From contig JARLGP010000266.1 of the NCBI GenBank assembly GCA_031292735.1, positions 1-17,480 of the forward strand: a stretch of DNA of 17,480 nucleotides, written 5' to 3'. The position numbers were made by a program, and so were the translations under genes. Below, in pieces: positions 6,119 to 13,373 of this stretch (its first letter is position 1; every line of letters begins with the position of its first letter). The notes below the pieces were generated by a model that saw only the letters and a program-made list of their open reading frames with translations, did no database searches and was not told where the DNA came from. The stretch is from Holophaga sp. (lineage in GTDB: Bacteria; Acidobacteriota; Holophagae; Holophagales; Holophagaceae).

Positions 6119-9114
6119 TCCTCTCCCTCCAGAGCGGGGTTCCTCAGATTGGCGAGGTAGGTGATGGCCGGCCGCACCCCCAGCTCCTCCAGCACCTTGT
6201 GGCCGCGGTTGCTGGCCGCGAGCCGCGCCGCGCGGCTGGCGGGATCCTTGAGGTCGCCGAACACGATGGCTTCGGACGGGCAGGAGGCGGCGCAGGCGGG
6301 AACGATCTCGCCGTCCCGCACCGGGCGGTGGTCGGTCTTGGCCCGGAGCCGGCCGTCCTCGATGCGCTGGACGCAGAAGCTGCACTTCTCCATCACGCCC
6401 CGGGGCCGCACCGTGACTTCGGGGTTGTAGGCCAGGCTTTCCGGTTCCTTCTTGTCCGCGGTGTACTCCAGGAAATTGAACCGGCGCACCTTGTACGGGC
6501 AGTTGTTGGCGCAGTAGCGGGTGCCCACGCAGCGGTTGTAGACCATCTGGTTCAGGCCGTCGGGGCTGTGGTTGGTGGCGTTCACCGGGCACACGTTCTC
6601 GCAGGGCGCGTCGTCGCAGTGCTGGCAGAGCATGGGCTGCTGGACCACGGTGGGATTCTCGGGCTCGCCCTGGTAGTAGCGGTCGATGCGGATCCAGTGC
6701 ATCTCGCGCCCCTTGGCCACCTGCTCGGGGCCCACCACCGGGACGTTGTTCTCCGACTGGCAGGCCAGGACGCAGGCGCTGCAGCCCACGCAGGCGCTCA
6801 GATCGATGGCCATCCCCCACTTGTGCTCGGGGAAGGTCTGGTCCGGGTAGAGGCTTTCGGGATTCTTTTCGTGCCGGTGTCTGGCCGCTTCCCGGGCGTA
6901 CTCCGCCAGGGAGAAGGAATGCACCAGGTCGCGCCCTTCCAGCCGGTGATGGCCCTGGGTGACCGGCAGGTCCCGGTGGCCGCCCGACCTGGCCAGGCGA
7001 ACCCCCAGGCGGAGGCCGGTCCGGCCGGGGTCCGCGTCGCGCAGCGGGTAGGCGTTGGCGCCCACCCCCCGCGCCACCCCGCCCACCGTGCGGCCGTAGC
7101 CCAGGGCCAGCGCCAGCACCCCCGGGGCCTGGCCCGGCTGCACCACCATGGGCGCCTCCAGGCTGATGCCGCCCACGGTGAGCTTCACCAGGTCGCCGTC
7201 GGTGAGCCGCAGCCGCCTGGCGTCGGATACCGACACCGAGACCGGGTTGCCCCAGGTGGCCTTGGTGACCGGATCCGGCCATTCCTGGATCCAGGCGTTG
7301 TTGCCGTAGCGGCCGTCATGGACCCCCGCCCCCGGGAACAGCACCAGCTCGAAGGCATCGCCCGCGGCGGGCGCTGGGGCCCGCCGGGCGGCTGCGCTCA
7401 CGGCACCGCCGTTCAGCGCCGGCGGCTGCGGCGTCCGCGCCGGCACCGGGACCACCCCGTCGTGCAGGCCCACCTCGAAATAGCGTTCGAACGGCACCAG
7501 GCTCCCCGCCGGATAGATCTCCTTCTGCCAGCGGGCCTTGAGGTAGCCGTGGTAGTCGGCCGGAACCGGCCTGCCCAGGCCGTTCAGCAGGGCCAGCAGC
7601 ACCTCTTCGCCCTGGCGGGTGTCGTAGAGCGCCCCCACGGCCGGCTGCTGGAGCGTGAGCAGGCCGTCGCCGCCGTCATGGTCGCCCCAGGCTTCCAGCC
7701 AGTGGTGCTCGGGCAGCAGGACCTGGCACTGGGCCGCGGTCTCGTCCTCCTGGAGGCCGATCCAGACCCGCAGCGGCACCTTGGCCACGGCCGCAGCCCA
7801 GGCCCGGGCATCGGGGTAGGCGTAGGCCGGATTCACCCCCCACAGCAGCACCGCGGCGCACTTGCCGGAGCCCATGGCCTGGACCGCCTGGTCCAGGTCG
7901 CGGGAGTTGGCCAGGGCTTCGGCGGGCCGGAGGTCCAGGGTCTCCACCCGGAGCATGGCATTGAGCAGGTGCACGGCCTGGTGGGCTTCCACGGGCATCC
8001 CGTCGCCGCACAGCACCAGCGCCCCGCGCCCGGCGCCGGCCAGATCGGCCAGCAGGGCGTTCCATAGCTTCGCGGAGATGCCGAAGGCCTCCGGCGCCAC
8101 CGCCACCGGGGCCAGGTCCACGCCCTGGGGCAGGGCCACGCCGTGCTTCTCCCGCAGCCCCTTGGCCAGGGCGAAAGCCAGCGCGGCCGCCCGGGACGGC
8201 GGCACCGGGAAGCGGTGGTCGGCCTTGCCGCCGGTGAGGGTCATGGCCCCCTCCATGACCCACAGCCGGTTCATGCGGGCGTCGGGGCTCTGGGGCCGCC
8301 GCTGATCGGTGAAGGCGCGGATGGCCGCCGGGTCGTCGCCGTTCAGGAAATCGGCGCCTAAGGAAACGATCACCCTGGCCTTGTGCAGCCGCGGCACCAG
8401 GGCCAGCGGCATGCCGTAGGAGGCCTTGGCGGCTTCCAGGGCGGCACCGGAGGCCGGCTCCCAGGCCAGGTGCCTGAGCCCGGGCAGGGCCTTGGCCAAT
8501 TCGCCCACCAGGGCCTTGCGGGTGGGCGATTCCAGCGCGCCGGTGACCAGCAGCACCTGGGCGCCCGAAGCCTTGGCCGCCGCCAGGTCCTTGACGATCC
8601 GCTGCTCGGCCTGGGCCCAGGGCACCTCCCGGCCGTCCATGCGGGGCCCCCGGAGCCGGTCGGGATCGTACAGCCGCAGCACGTCGGCCACGGCCCTGGG
8701 CGAGGTCTTGCCCTTCAGGACCGGGTGCTCGTCGTTGCCGGTGATGTGGATGGGCCGGCCTTCCCGGGTCTTGACCAGCACGCTGTACGCCCGGGCCCCC
8801 TCCTGGAAGGTGGAGGCGTAGTAGTTGGCCACGCCCGGCACCACTTCCGGCGGGCGTCTGGTGTAGGGGACGATCGTCCCGCGGGTGCTGTGGGAGCAGG
8901 CGGTGGCCGTGGCCATGGCCGTGGTGGCGCCCACCAGTTCCAGGAAGCGCCGGCGGGTGAGCCCCGAAGGGGGCAGATCGGCGCCGGGGGCGAACTCGGG
9001 CCGGGTGGCCTCCAGGCGTTCGGGCGACGTTTCCCGTTCGGCCATGGACCGCCAGGGGCGGAGGCCATCGGCTTCGGCGGAGGATTCCGGGGGGATTCGA
9101 GCGTGGTCAGACAC
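6115..9114 (-). CDS. actB: Alternative complex III subunit ActB (molybdopterin-family plus Fe-S protein)
   Basis: A 999-residue peripheral subunit on the outer side of the membrane that carries electrons from the quinol site to the haems. The large N-terminal part resembles molybdopterin oxidoreductases, but in this family it binds no Mo cofactor. The C-terminal part (from about residue 765) is a ferredoxin-like domain with four cysteine groups: CVGCSACVLAC, CQHCDDAPCENVC, CVGTRYCANNC plus CSFC, and CAASCP, as expected for three 4Fe-4S and one 3Fe-4S cluster. A twin-arginine signal TRRRFLELVGATTAMATATAC lies at residues 53-73, and its final Cys73 could be lipidated. About 50 residues precede the signal. 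The start is a GTG that overlaps the preceding small gene by 8 nt. No strong ribosome site is visible, so translation may depend on coupling; the in-frame ATG at codon 24 is an alternative. Confidence 0.94.
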   Translation of the reverse strand: MSDHARIPPESSAEADGLRPWRSMAERETSPERLEATRPEFAPGADLPPSGLTRRRFLELVGATTAMATATACSHSTRGTIVPYTRRPPEVVPGVANYYASTFQEGARAYSVLVKTREGRPIHITGNDEHPVLKGKTSPRAVADVLRLYDPDRLRGPRMDGREVPWAQAEQRIVKDLAAAKASGAQVLLVTGALESPTRKALVGELAKALPGLRHLAWEPASGAALEAAKASYGMPLALVPRLHKARVIVSLGADFLNGDDPAAIRAFTDQRRPQSPDARMNRLWVMEGAMTLTGGKADHRFPVPPSRAAALAFALAKGLREKHGVALPQGVDLAPVAVAPEAFGISAKLWNALLADLAGAGRGALVLCGDGMPVEAHQAVHLLNAMLRVETLDLRPAEALANSRDLDQAVQAMGSGKCAAVLLWGVNPAYAYPDARAWAAAVAKVPLRVWIGLQEDETAAQCQVLLPEHHWLEAWGDHDGGDGLLTLQQPAVGALYDTRQGEEVLLALLNGLGRPVPADYHGYLKARWQKEIYPAGSLVPFERYFEVGLHDGVVPVPARTPQPPALNGGAVSAAARRAPAPAAGDAFELVLFPGAGVHDGRYGNNAWIQEWPDPVTKATWGNPVSVSVSDARRLRLTDGDLVKLTVGGISLEAPMVVQPGQAPGVLALALGYGRTVGGVARGVGANAYPLRDADPGRTGLRLGVRLARSGGHRDLPVTQGHHRLEGRDLVHSFSLAEYAREAARHRHEKNPESLYPDQTFPEHKWGMAIDLSACVGCSACVLACQSENNVPVVGPEQVAKGREMHWIRIDRYYQGEPENPTVVQQPMLCQHCDDAPCENVCPVNATNHSPDGLNQMVYNRCVGTRYCANNCPYKVRRFNFLEYTADKKEPESLAYNPEVTVRPRGVMEKCSFCVQRIEDGRLRAKTDHRPVRDGEIVPACAASCPSEAIVFGDLKDPASRAARLAASNRGHKVLEELGVRPAITYLANLRNPALEGEE

Positions 9115-9319
9115 GGCGCTTCACCGATCCATGGGGGGGGGTGATTGAGGGGCGTCCCGCGGGACGCGGAGGAGGCGCGGAGCCGCCGGCGCTCCGTTTC
9201 AGGATCGGCCCCAGGTCCAGGAAGCCCAGCCCCAGGGCGCCGGCCAGAAGGACCAGACTGCCCAGGAACCCGCCCCGGCTCACGCCCGTCGTCGATGCTT
9301 CGGATGTTCGTTCAGTCAT
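9107..9319 (-). CDS. Small single-helix membrane protein between actA and actB
   Basis: A 70-residue protein that I cannot assign to a named family. It has a short polar N-terminus, one hydrophobic segment (GGFLGSLVLLAGALGLGFL, about 17-35), then a Pro- and Arg-rich tail. The ATG at 9319 is preferred because GGAGAGG lies nine bases upstream; an in-frame ATG at 9364 would lie inside actA. It begins 25 nt after the actA stop and overlaps actB by 8 nt. SRGGFL before the helix resembles a twin-arginine signal that has lost its second arginine, so a vestigial signal is an alternative reading. Its place inside the act operon suggests an accessory subunit of alternative complex III, but this rests on context alone. 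Confidence 0.65.
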   Translation of the reverse strand: MTERTSEASTTGVSRGGFLGSLVLLAGALGLGFLDLGPILKRSAGGSAPPPRPAGRPSITPPHGSVKRRV

Positions 9320-9344
9320 GCTGGTTGGCCTCTCCAATGCATTG

Positions 9345-9908
9345 CTACCGGTGGCATACCCCACATTGCTCGGCGCCCTTCTGGATGGGTGAACCGGCGG
9401 GCAGCGCCGCGTGGGGATCCCGATGGCAGCCCAGGCAGTTGCCCATCCGCATGGACATGCGCTGGGAGACCACGTCCATGGTCTGGACCTCGCCGTGACA
9501 GGTCTGGCAAGCGATGCCCGCGTTCACGTGCGGCCGGTGGTCGAAGAACACATGATCGGGAAGGTGATGGATCCGTTGCCATGGCACGGGCTTGCCGGCC
9601 TGGTACAGGGCGGTGAGCTGGCGGATCGCCGGGCTGTCGACCTTGGTCACCCGATGGCAGTTCATGCACGTTTCCGCCGCCGGAACCCCCGCGATGCGGG
9701 ACTGGGTCGCACCGGAATGGCAGTAGAGGCAGGGGATCTGCATCGTGCCGGCGTGCAGGCGGTGGGAGAACGGGATGGGCTGGTCGGGTGCATAGCCCCT
9801 GGCGAAGCGGTCCGGCTGGACGAACCAGCCCACGATCAGCATGGTGCCCAACACCGCCAAGGCTCCCACGGGAAGCAGAAAGCGGGCGGCTCGATCATAC
9901 GGATGCAT
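9345..9908 (-). CDS. actA: Alternative complex III subunit ActA, pentaheme cytochrome c
   Basis: A 187-residue membrane-anchored multiheme cytochrome and the first gene of the operon. One N-terminal helix (about 10-29) anchors it. Five CxxCH haem motifs follow: CLYCH (60), CMNCH (81), CQTCH (134), CLGCH (158) and CGVCH (182), the number typical of ActA. The IPFSHRLHAGTMQIPC stretch (45-60) and FFDHRPHVNAGIAC (121-134) are characteristic of the family and supply distal His ligands. In the complex it receives electrons from the ActB Fe-S chain and passes them on to ActE or a soluble or oxidase-bound cytochrome c. GGAG lies 7 nt before the ATG at 9908; the ATG at 9912 is out of frame. A candidate promoter lies 38-67 nt upstream. 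Confidence 0.95.
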   Translation of the reverse strand: MHPYDRAARFLLPVGALAVLGTMLIVGWFVQPDRFARGYAPDQPIPFSHRLHAGTMQIPCLYCHSGATQSRIAGVPAAETCMNCHRVTKVDSPAIRQLTALYQAGKPVPWQRIHHLPDHVFFDHRPHVNAGIACQTCHGEVQTMDVVSQRMSMRMGNCLGCHRDPHAALPAGSPIQKGAEQCGVCHR

Positions 9909-10112
9909 GCATAATCTCCACGAACGTTTCGATCAGGGAAAAAACAGTCTAATGCCCGCAGCTCTCAATTTTCAATAAAACTTAACACGCCCGATGCCTG
10001 GAATTGCACAAAATCGATAAATCAATTTACCTGTGTGTTGAAAAACATAACCCGACGCACCCGATAACCCTCCTGTCTTTTCGTGCCTAGTCATCCAGCC
10101 CCGGAGAGGGTC
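9909..10112. other. AT-rich divergent control region between actA and the 48-residue gene
   Basis: About 200 nt with much higher AT content than the surrounding coding sequence, separating divergent genes. It contains the candidate actA promoter, short CAATT/AATTG repeats (an AATTG...CAATT inverted pair at 10002-10006 and 10023-10027 with 16 nt between), and a weak plus-strand promoter candidate TTGAAA (10038-10043) to GATAAC (10063-10068) with 19 nt between. I see no open reading frame in it. It is where any oxygen- or redox-responsive regulation of the respiratory operon would be expected. Confidence 0.5.
9946..9975 (-). promoter_or_regulatory. Candidate sigma70-type promoter for the act operon
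   Basis: Read on the minus strand, TTGAAA (9975-9970; five of six consensus bases) is followed after 18 nt by TAGACT (9951-9946; four of six). Transcription would start near 9939, giving a 5' leader of about 30 nt before actA that includes its ribosome site. The assignment rests on consensus matching only. Confidence 0.4.
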
Positions 10113-10259
10113 ATGAATCAGAAAACCAGTTCCGATGGAAACCTCCCTGGCGCGGGGACCGGCAGCCGTTCCCGTTCCGGCAGGACGCCGACCGCCCTGC
10201 TGGTCATCTACCTCATCATCCTGGCCTGGGCCGCGTTGGCCTGGATCCGATGCGGCTGA
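10113..10259 (+). CDS. 48-residue single-helix membrane protein, divergent from actA
   Basis: A short gene read directly from the sequence. It starts with ATG at 10113 behind GGAGAGGG (10103-10110) and ends with TGA at 10257-10259. The product has a polar, Ser/Arg/Gly-rich N-terminus of about 24 residues, then one helix, TALLVIYLIILAWAALAWI (about 26-44), and ends IRCG. The good ribosome site and the clean polar-then-hydrophobic layout argue that it is expressed. The helix loosely resembles the tiny IIa-type subunits of haem-copper oxidases, but those belong to B-type enzymes while the oxidase here looks A-type, so no family is claimed. Sharing a control region with the act operon suggests a respiratory role. 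It converges on maf. Confidence 0.55.
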   Translation: MNQKTSSDGNLPGAGTGSRSRSGRTPTALLVIYLIILAWAALAWIRCG

Positions 10260-10313
10260 TGGCTTTTTGGGACTGTTATTTCCGTTCGATCAGGTTACCG
10301 GATCCGGACGGCC

Positions 10314-10928
10314 TCAGGGCATCCCCAGCCAGGATCCCAGCAGTCCCAGCCGGCTCACCAGTTCACCGAACTGTTCCACCGGAAAGCCCATGACGGTGGC
10401 GAAGCTGCCTTCGATCCGCTCGATGAACAGGGCGGCGATGCCCTGGGCCGCGTAGGCGCCGGCCTTGTCCATGGGCTCCCCGGTGCCCGCGTACCAGCGG
10501 GCCTGGGCAGGGGTCACCGGCCGGAGGAAGACCTCGGCGGTATCCACCAGGGCATGCACCTGGTCGTCCCGGCGCAGGCAAAGCCCGGTGTGCACCTGGT
10601 GGCTGCGGCCCTGGATCATCATCAGCATGCGCGCGGCGTCGGCCGCATCCACCGGCTTGCCCAGGACATGCTGGTCCACGGCCACGGTGGTGTCGGCGGC
10701 GATGATCCAGCGGCCCGGGTTGGCCTGGGCCACGGCGTCGGCCTTGGCCCGGGCCAGGCGGGCCACCATCGGCCCGGGCGCTTCGGAGGGCAGGGGCGTC
10801 TCGTCCACCTCCGGCGCCCAGACCTCGAAGGGGATCTGCAACGCCTCCATCCACTGGCGCCTCCGCGGGGAGGCGGAGGCCAGGATGGGCGGCGGCAGGT
10901 GCATGGTGAGATCTGGAAGCGTGGACAT
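10314..10928 (-). CDS. maf: Maf family nucleoside triphosphate pyrophosphatase (dTTP/UTP type)
   Basis: A 204-residue cytosolic enzyme that hydrolyses non-canonical or excess nucleoside triphosphates (typically dTTP, UTP and modified forms) to the monophosphate and PPi. Family signatures are LASASPRR (16-23), VDETPLP near 41, ARAKADAV (59-66), IIAADTTVAVD with catalytic Asp79 (75-85), GKPVD (90-94), HQVHTGLC (110-117) and GEPMDKAGAYAAQG (150-163). The last is typical of the YhdE/Maf branch rather than the YceF branch. The ATG at 10928 has GGAG only 2 nt away, too close for a normal ribosome site, but TAGAAT ends exactly 6 nt upstream, suggesting a leaderless start. The ATG at codon 9 has no ribosome site. 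It lies 111 nt downstream of glnN but appears to have its own promoter. Confidence 0.93.
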   Translation of the reverse strand: MSTLPDLTMHLPPPILASASPRRRQWMEALQIPFEVWAPEVDETPLPSEAPGPMVARLARAKADAVAQANPGRWIIAADTTVAVDQHVLGKPVDAADAARMLMMIQGRSHQVHTGLCLRRDDQVHALVDTAEVFLRPVTPAQARWYAGTGEPMDKAGAYAAQGIAALFIERIEGSFATVMGFPVEQFGELVSRLGLLGSWLGMP

Positions 10929-10934
10929 GACTCC

Positions 10935-10940
10935 ATTCTA
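10935..10940 (-). promoter_or_regulatory. Candidate -10 box of maf, leaderless arrangement
   Basis: On the minus strand TAGAAT (five of six matches to TATAAT) is followed by exactly six bases and then the maf ATG. Transcription from this box would start at or next to the start codon. No convincing -35 element is visible: the region upstream is a GC-rich palindrome. Confidence 0.5.
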
Positions 10941-10955
10941 CCGGCCGCTGGCCGG
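10941..10955. repeat. Palindrome abutting the maf -10 box
   Basis: CCGGCC and GGCCGG are perfect 6-bp arms separated by GCT, ending at the base next to the -10 box. This could be an operator. A chance palindrome in GC-rich DNA is also possible. Confidence 0.35.
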
Positions 10956-10982
10956 CCCTCCAGGACTTCACGCCCCCGGGAG

Positions 10983-11020
10983 CCGGCAGCCGTTGCGGAA
11001 TCTGCTCCGTCGGCTGCCGG
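10983..11020 (-). terminator. Strong hairpin after glnN, candidate terminator
   Basis: Perfect 10-bp arms CCGGCAGCCG (10983-10992) and CGGCTGCCGG (11011-11020) enclose a second 4-bp pair, CGGA (10996-10999) with TCCG (11006-11009). It lies 20 nt beyond the glnN stop codon. There is no T-run after it on the minus strand, so it may be a weak or factor-assisted terminator, or an mRNA 3'-end stabiliser. Confidence 0.55.
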
Positions 11021-11039
11021 TGCCCGGCCCGGGCGGGTC

Positions 11040-13205
11040 CTAGACCAGCGGGGCCAGCAGGTCCCGGTAGACGGGGATCGGCCAGCGGTCCGCGGCGCAG
11101 TCCTTCTCCAGCTGGTCGAGCACATCGCGCAGCAGTTCCTGGGCTTCGCGCACTCCGGTGCCGTAGGCTTCGGTGCGCTTGACCTCGGCGTCCTCGGGCA
11201 CGTGCTCCGCGGCGGTCATGGCGGTCTTGAGGGCCGTGAGCCGCTCCTGGGCGATGCCGGCCAGGCGGGCCTGGGTTTCCAGCGCCTCCTTCAGGCTGGC
11301 CGGCACGGTGATGCCCGCGCCGGTGAGCTTGAGGATGGTGTCGGCGCGGCTGCCCAGATCCTCCAGGATGGCCGGCAGCAGCATGGTCTCGGCCATCTCG
11401 CGAAGCACCTGGGCCTCGATGCCGACAACCTTCTGGTACTGCTCGTGGCGGATGTGGATGCGCGCCTCCAGCTCTTCAGGCGCCAGGATCCCCTTGCGGG
11501 TGAGCACCTGCCGGCTGGCCGGGGCGTCCCACACGTGCAGGGCGGCCATGGTGTCCTTGGCGTGGGGCAGTCCGCGCTTTTCCGCCTCCTGCCGCCAGGC
11601 GGGGGCGTAGTTGTTGCCCTCGAAGCGGATGTCCCGGGTCTCGACGATGGCTTCGCGGATCACCGTCATGGCCGCGGCGCGGGTGGAGTGGCCCGCCTTG
11701 ATCTCGATCTCCATCCGGGCGTTCATCTCGTCCAGGGCCTCGGCCACGGTGGCGTTGATGACGGTGAGCGGGAAGGCGATGGCCTGGGAGGAGCCCACCG
11801 CCCGGAACTCGAACTTGTTGCCGGTGAAGGCGAAGGGGCTGGTGCGGTTGCGGTCGGTGGCGTCCTTCTCCAGGGCCGGCAGGCTGCCCAGGCCCAGGTT
11901 CAGGATCTGCTTCTCGCTGGCGTCGGCCACGTCCCCGCGCTCGATGGCCTCGAGGATGAGGGTGAGCTGGGAGCCCAGGAAGGCGGACATGATGGCCGGC
12001 GGAGCTTCGTTGGCGCCGAGCCGGTGATCGTTGCCGGCGAAGGCGATGGCGGCGCGGAACAGGCCGCCATGGCGGTGGATGGCCTTCAGGGTCGCGCCCA
12101 GGAAGTAGAGGAACTGCAGGTTCTCCTCCGGGGTGTGGCCCGGTTCCAGAAGGTTGTGGCCTTCGTCGGTGGCCATGCTCCAGTTCACGTGCTTGCCGGA
12201 TCCGTTGACCCCGGCGAACGGCTTCTCGTGCAGCAGCACCGCCAGGCCGCGGCGTTCGCCCACCGCCTTCATGACCTCCATCATCAGCTGGTTGTGGTCG
12301 GAGGCGATGTTGGCCGGCTCGAAGATGGGCGCCAGCTCGAACTGGTTGGGGGCCACTTCGTTGTGCCGGGTCTTGGCCGGGATGCCGAGCTTGAACAGCT
12401 CCAGTTCCACTTCCTGCATGAAGCCCAGCACCCGCTCCTTGATGCTGCCGAAGTAGTGGTCCTCCAGCTCCTGCCCCTTGGGCGGACGGGCGCCCTGCAG
12501 GGTCCGGTTGGCGAACAGCAGGTCCGGCCGCTGGCGGGCCAGGTCCAGGTCCACCAGGAAGTACTCCTGCTCGGGGCCGCACTGGGCCACCACCGAGCTG
12601 ACGTGGCTGTCGAAGTGGCTGAGGGCCTCCACCGCGGCCCGGCTCACCACCTCCATGGAGCGCAGCAGGGGCACCTTGTTGTCCAGGGCGTCGCCGTGGT
12701 AGCCCACGAAGGCGGTGGGGATGCAGAGGGTGATGCCCAGCGGGCCCTCCATGAGGAAGGCCGGGCTGGTGGCGTCCCAGATGGTGTAGCCGCGGGCCTC
12801 GAAGGTGGCCCGCAGGCCGCCGGACGGGAACGAGCTGGCGTCGGGCTCGCCCTGGATCAGCTGCCCGCCGGAGAATTTCTCGATGACCACCCCGGGCTCG
12901 TCCCAGGAGATGAAGGCGTCGTGCTTCTCGGCGGTGGCGCCGGTCATGGGCAGGAACCAGTGGGTGAAGTGGGTAGCGCCGTGCTCCAGCGCCCACTCCT
13001 TCATGGCCGCGGCCACGCCGTGGGCGATGTCCGGAGACAGCGGCTCGCCCCGCTTGAGGCACTGCCGGAACGCCTTGAACACCTCCCGGGGCAGGCGTTC
13101 CCGCATGGTGCGTTCGTTGAAGGTGTTGCATCCGAAAAAGCGGCTGATCTTCATCTGGTCCAGCCTGTGGATTTCTGAACCCTTCACTGTCTGCACATTG
13201 GACAT
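11040..13205 (-). CDS. glnN: Type III glutamine synthetase
   Basis: A 721-residue cytosolic enzyme that makes glutamine from glutamate, ammonia and ATP. Length and sequence match the GSIII class (about 700-730 residues, dodecameric) and not the shorter GSI or GSII. The N-terminal GSIII-specific region includes FFGCNTFNERTMRERLP (23-39) and HFTHWFLPMTGATAEKHDAF (79-98). The catalytic fold shows FPSGGLRATFEARGY (126-140), CGPEQEYFLVD with metal-binding glutamates (209-219), NQFELAPIFEPAN (287-299), GVNGSGKHVNWS (332-343) and FAGNDHRLGANEAPPAI (389-405). GGAGG lies 4 nt before the ATG at 13205. It appears to be a single-gene unit with its own promoter (13251-13278) and a hairpin after the stop. 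No nitrogen-regulation genes are adjacent. The long plus-strand frame antisense to it is a GC-driven shadow. Confidence 0.97.
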   Translation of the reverse strand: MSNVQTVKGSEIHRLDQMKISRFFGCNTFNERTMRERLPREVFKAFRQCLKRGEPLSPDIAHGVAAAMKEWALEHGATHFTHWFLPMTGATAEKHDAFISWDEPGVVIEKFSGGQLIQGEPDASSFPSGGLRATFEARGYTIWDATSPAFLMEGPLGITLCIPTAFVGYHGDALDNKVPLLRSMEVVSRAAVEALSHFDSHVSSVVAQCGPEQEYFLVDLDLARQRPDLLFANRTLQGARPPKGQELEDHYFGSIKERVLGFMQEVELELFKLGIPAKTRHNEVAPNQFELAPIFEPANIASDHNQLMMEVMKAVGERRGLAVLLHEKPFAGVNGSGKHVNWSMATDEGHNLLEPGHTPEENLQFLYFLGATLKAIHRHGGLFRAAIAFAGNDHRLGANEAPPAIMSAFLGSQLTLILEAIERGDVADASEKQILNLGLGSLPALEKDATDRNRTSPFAFTGNKFEFRAVGSSQAIAFPLTVINATVAEALDEMNARMEIEIKAGHSTRAAAMTVIREAIVETRDIRFEGNNYAPAWRQEAEKRGLPHAKDTMAALHVWDAPASRQVLTRKGILAPEELEARIHIRHEQYQKVVGIEAQVLREMAETMLLPAILEDLGSRADTILKLTGAGITVPASLKEALETQARLAGIAQERLTALKTAMTAAEHVPEDAEVKRTEAYGTGVREAQELLRDVLDQLEKDCAADRWPIPVYRDLLAPLV

Positions 13206-13250
13206 GGCGCCTCCGGATGGGATGGATTGAACCTTGAGGGATCGGGTCCC

Positions 13251-13278
13251 ATGGTACGGGGACCGGCATTGGTTTCAA
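13251..13278 (-). promoter_or_regulatory. Candidate promoter of glnN
   Basis: On the minus strand TTGAAA (13278-13273) and TACCAT (13256-13251; four of six matches) are 16 nt apart. Transcription would start about 40 nt before the ATG and include the GGAGG ribosome site. The TTGAAA box is identical to the one proposed for actA. Confidence 0.4.
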
Positions 13279-13341
13279 TCCTTTTTACCACTGGGAGATG
13301 GATGTGGCTTGGAAAATGGCTGTAATTTATGGCCAGGACCG

Positions 13342-13373
13342 CCGCCCTCGGCCCGGCCCGGGAAGGAGGGCGG
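13342..13373. repeat. Inverted repeat abutting the nadA -10 box, possible operator
   Basis: Perfect 8-bp arms CCGCCCTC (13342-13349) and GAGGGCGG (13366-13373) are separated by 16 nt. The right arm ends at the base next to the TAGAAT box of nadA, so a bound dimeric repressor would block the promoter. NAD biosynthesis genes are often repressor-controlled (for example NadR or NiaR), but I do not recognise the operator type. Confidence 0.4.

Noticed and set aside
6119..7282. Upstream extension of the actC frame over actB
   Set aside because: The extended residues are low-complexity Gly/Pro/Arg typical of an alternate frame. The ribosome site and family length place the actC start at 6118.
8715..9148. 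Several short frames on both strands around the actB start
   Set aside because: They are Arg/Pro/Ala-rich shadows of actB with no ribosome site or domain.
10013..10027. Possible FNR/CRP-type box (TTGAT/ATCAA half site) in the divergent region
   Set aside because: Only one half site is present. The partner half at the correct spacing does not match.
10299..10310. Palindrome CCGGATCCGG between the 48-residue gene and maf as a shared terminator
   Set aside because: It has no loop and no adjacent T-run, so it cannot form an intrinsic terminator.
10135..10455. A 106-codon plus-strand frame overlapping the 48-residue gene and maf
   Set aside because: It has no ribosome site and overlaps both better-supported genes. 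The 48-residue frame has the better start and a coherent membrane helix.
10554..13178. An 874-codon open frame on the plus strand antisense to glnN
   Set aside because: The product is His/Gly/Val-rich with no family signature, and glnN on the other strand is certain. This is a GC-driven shadow frame.
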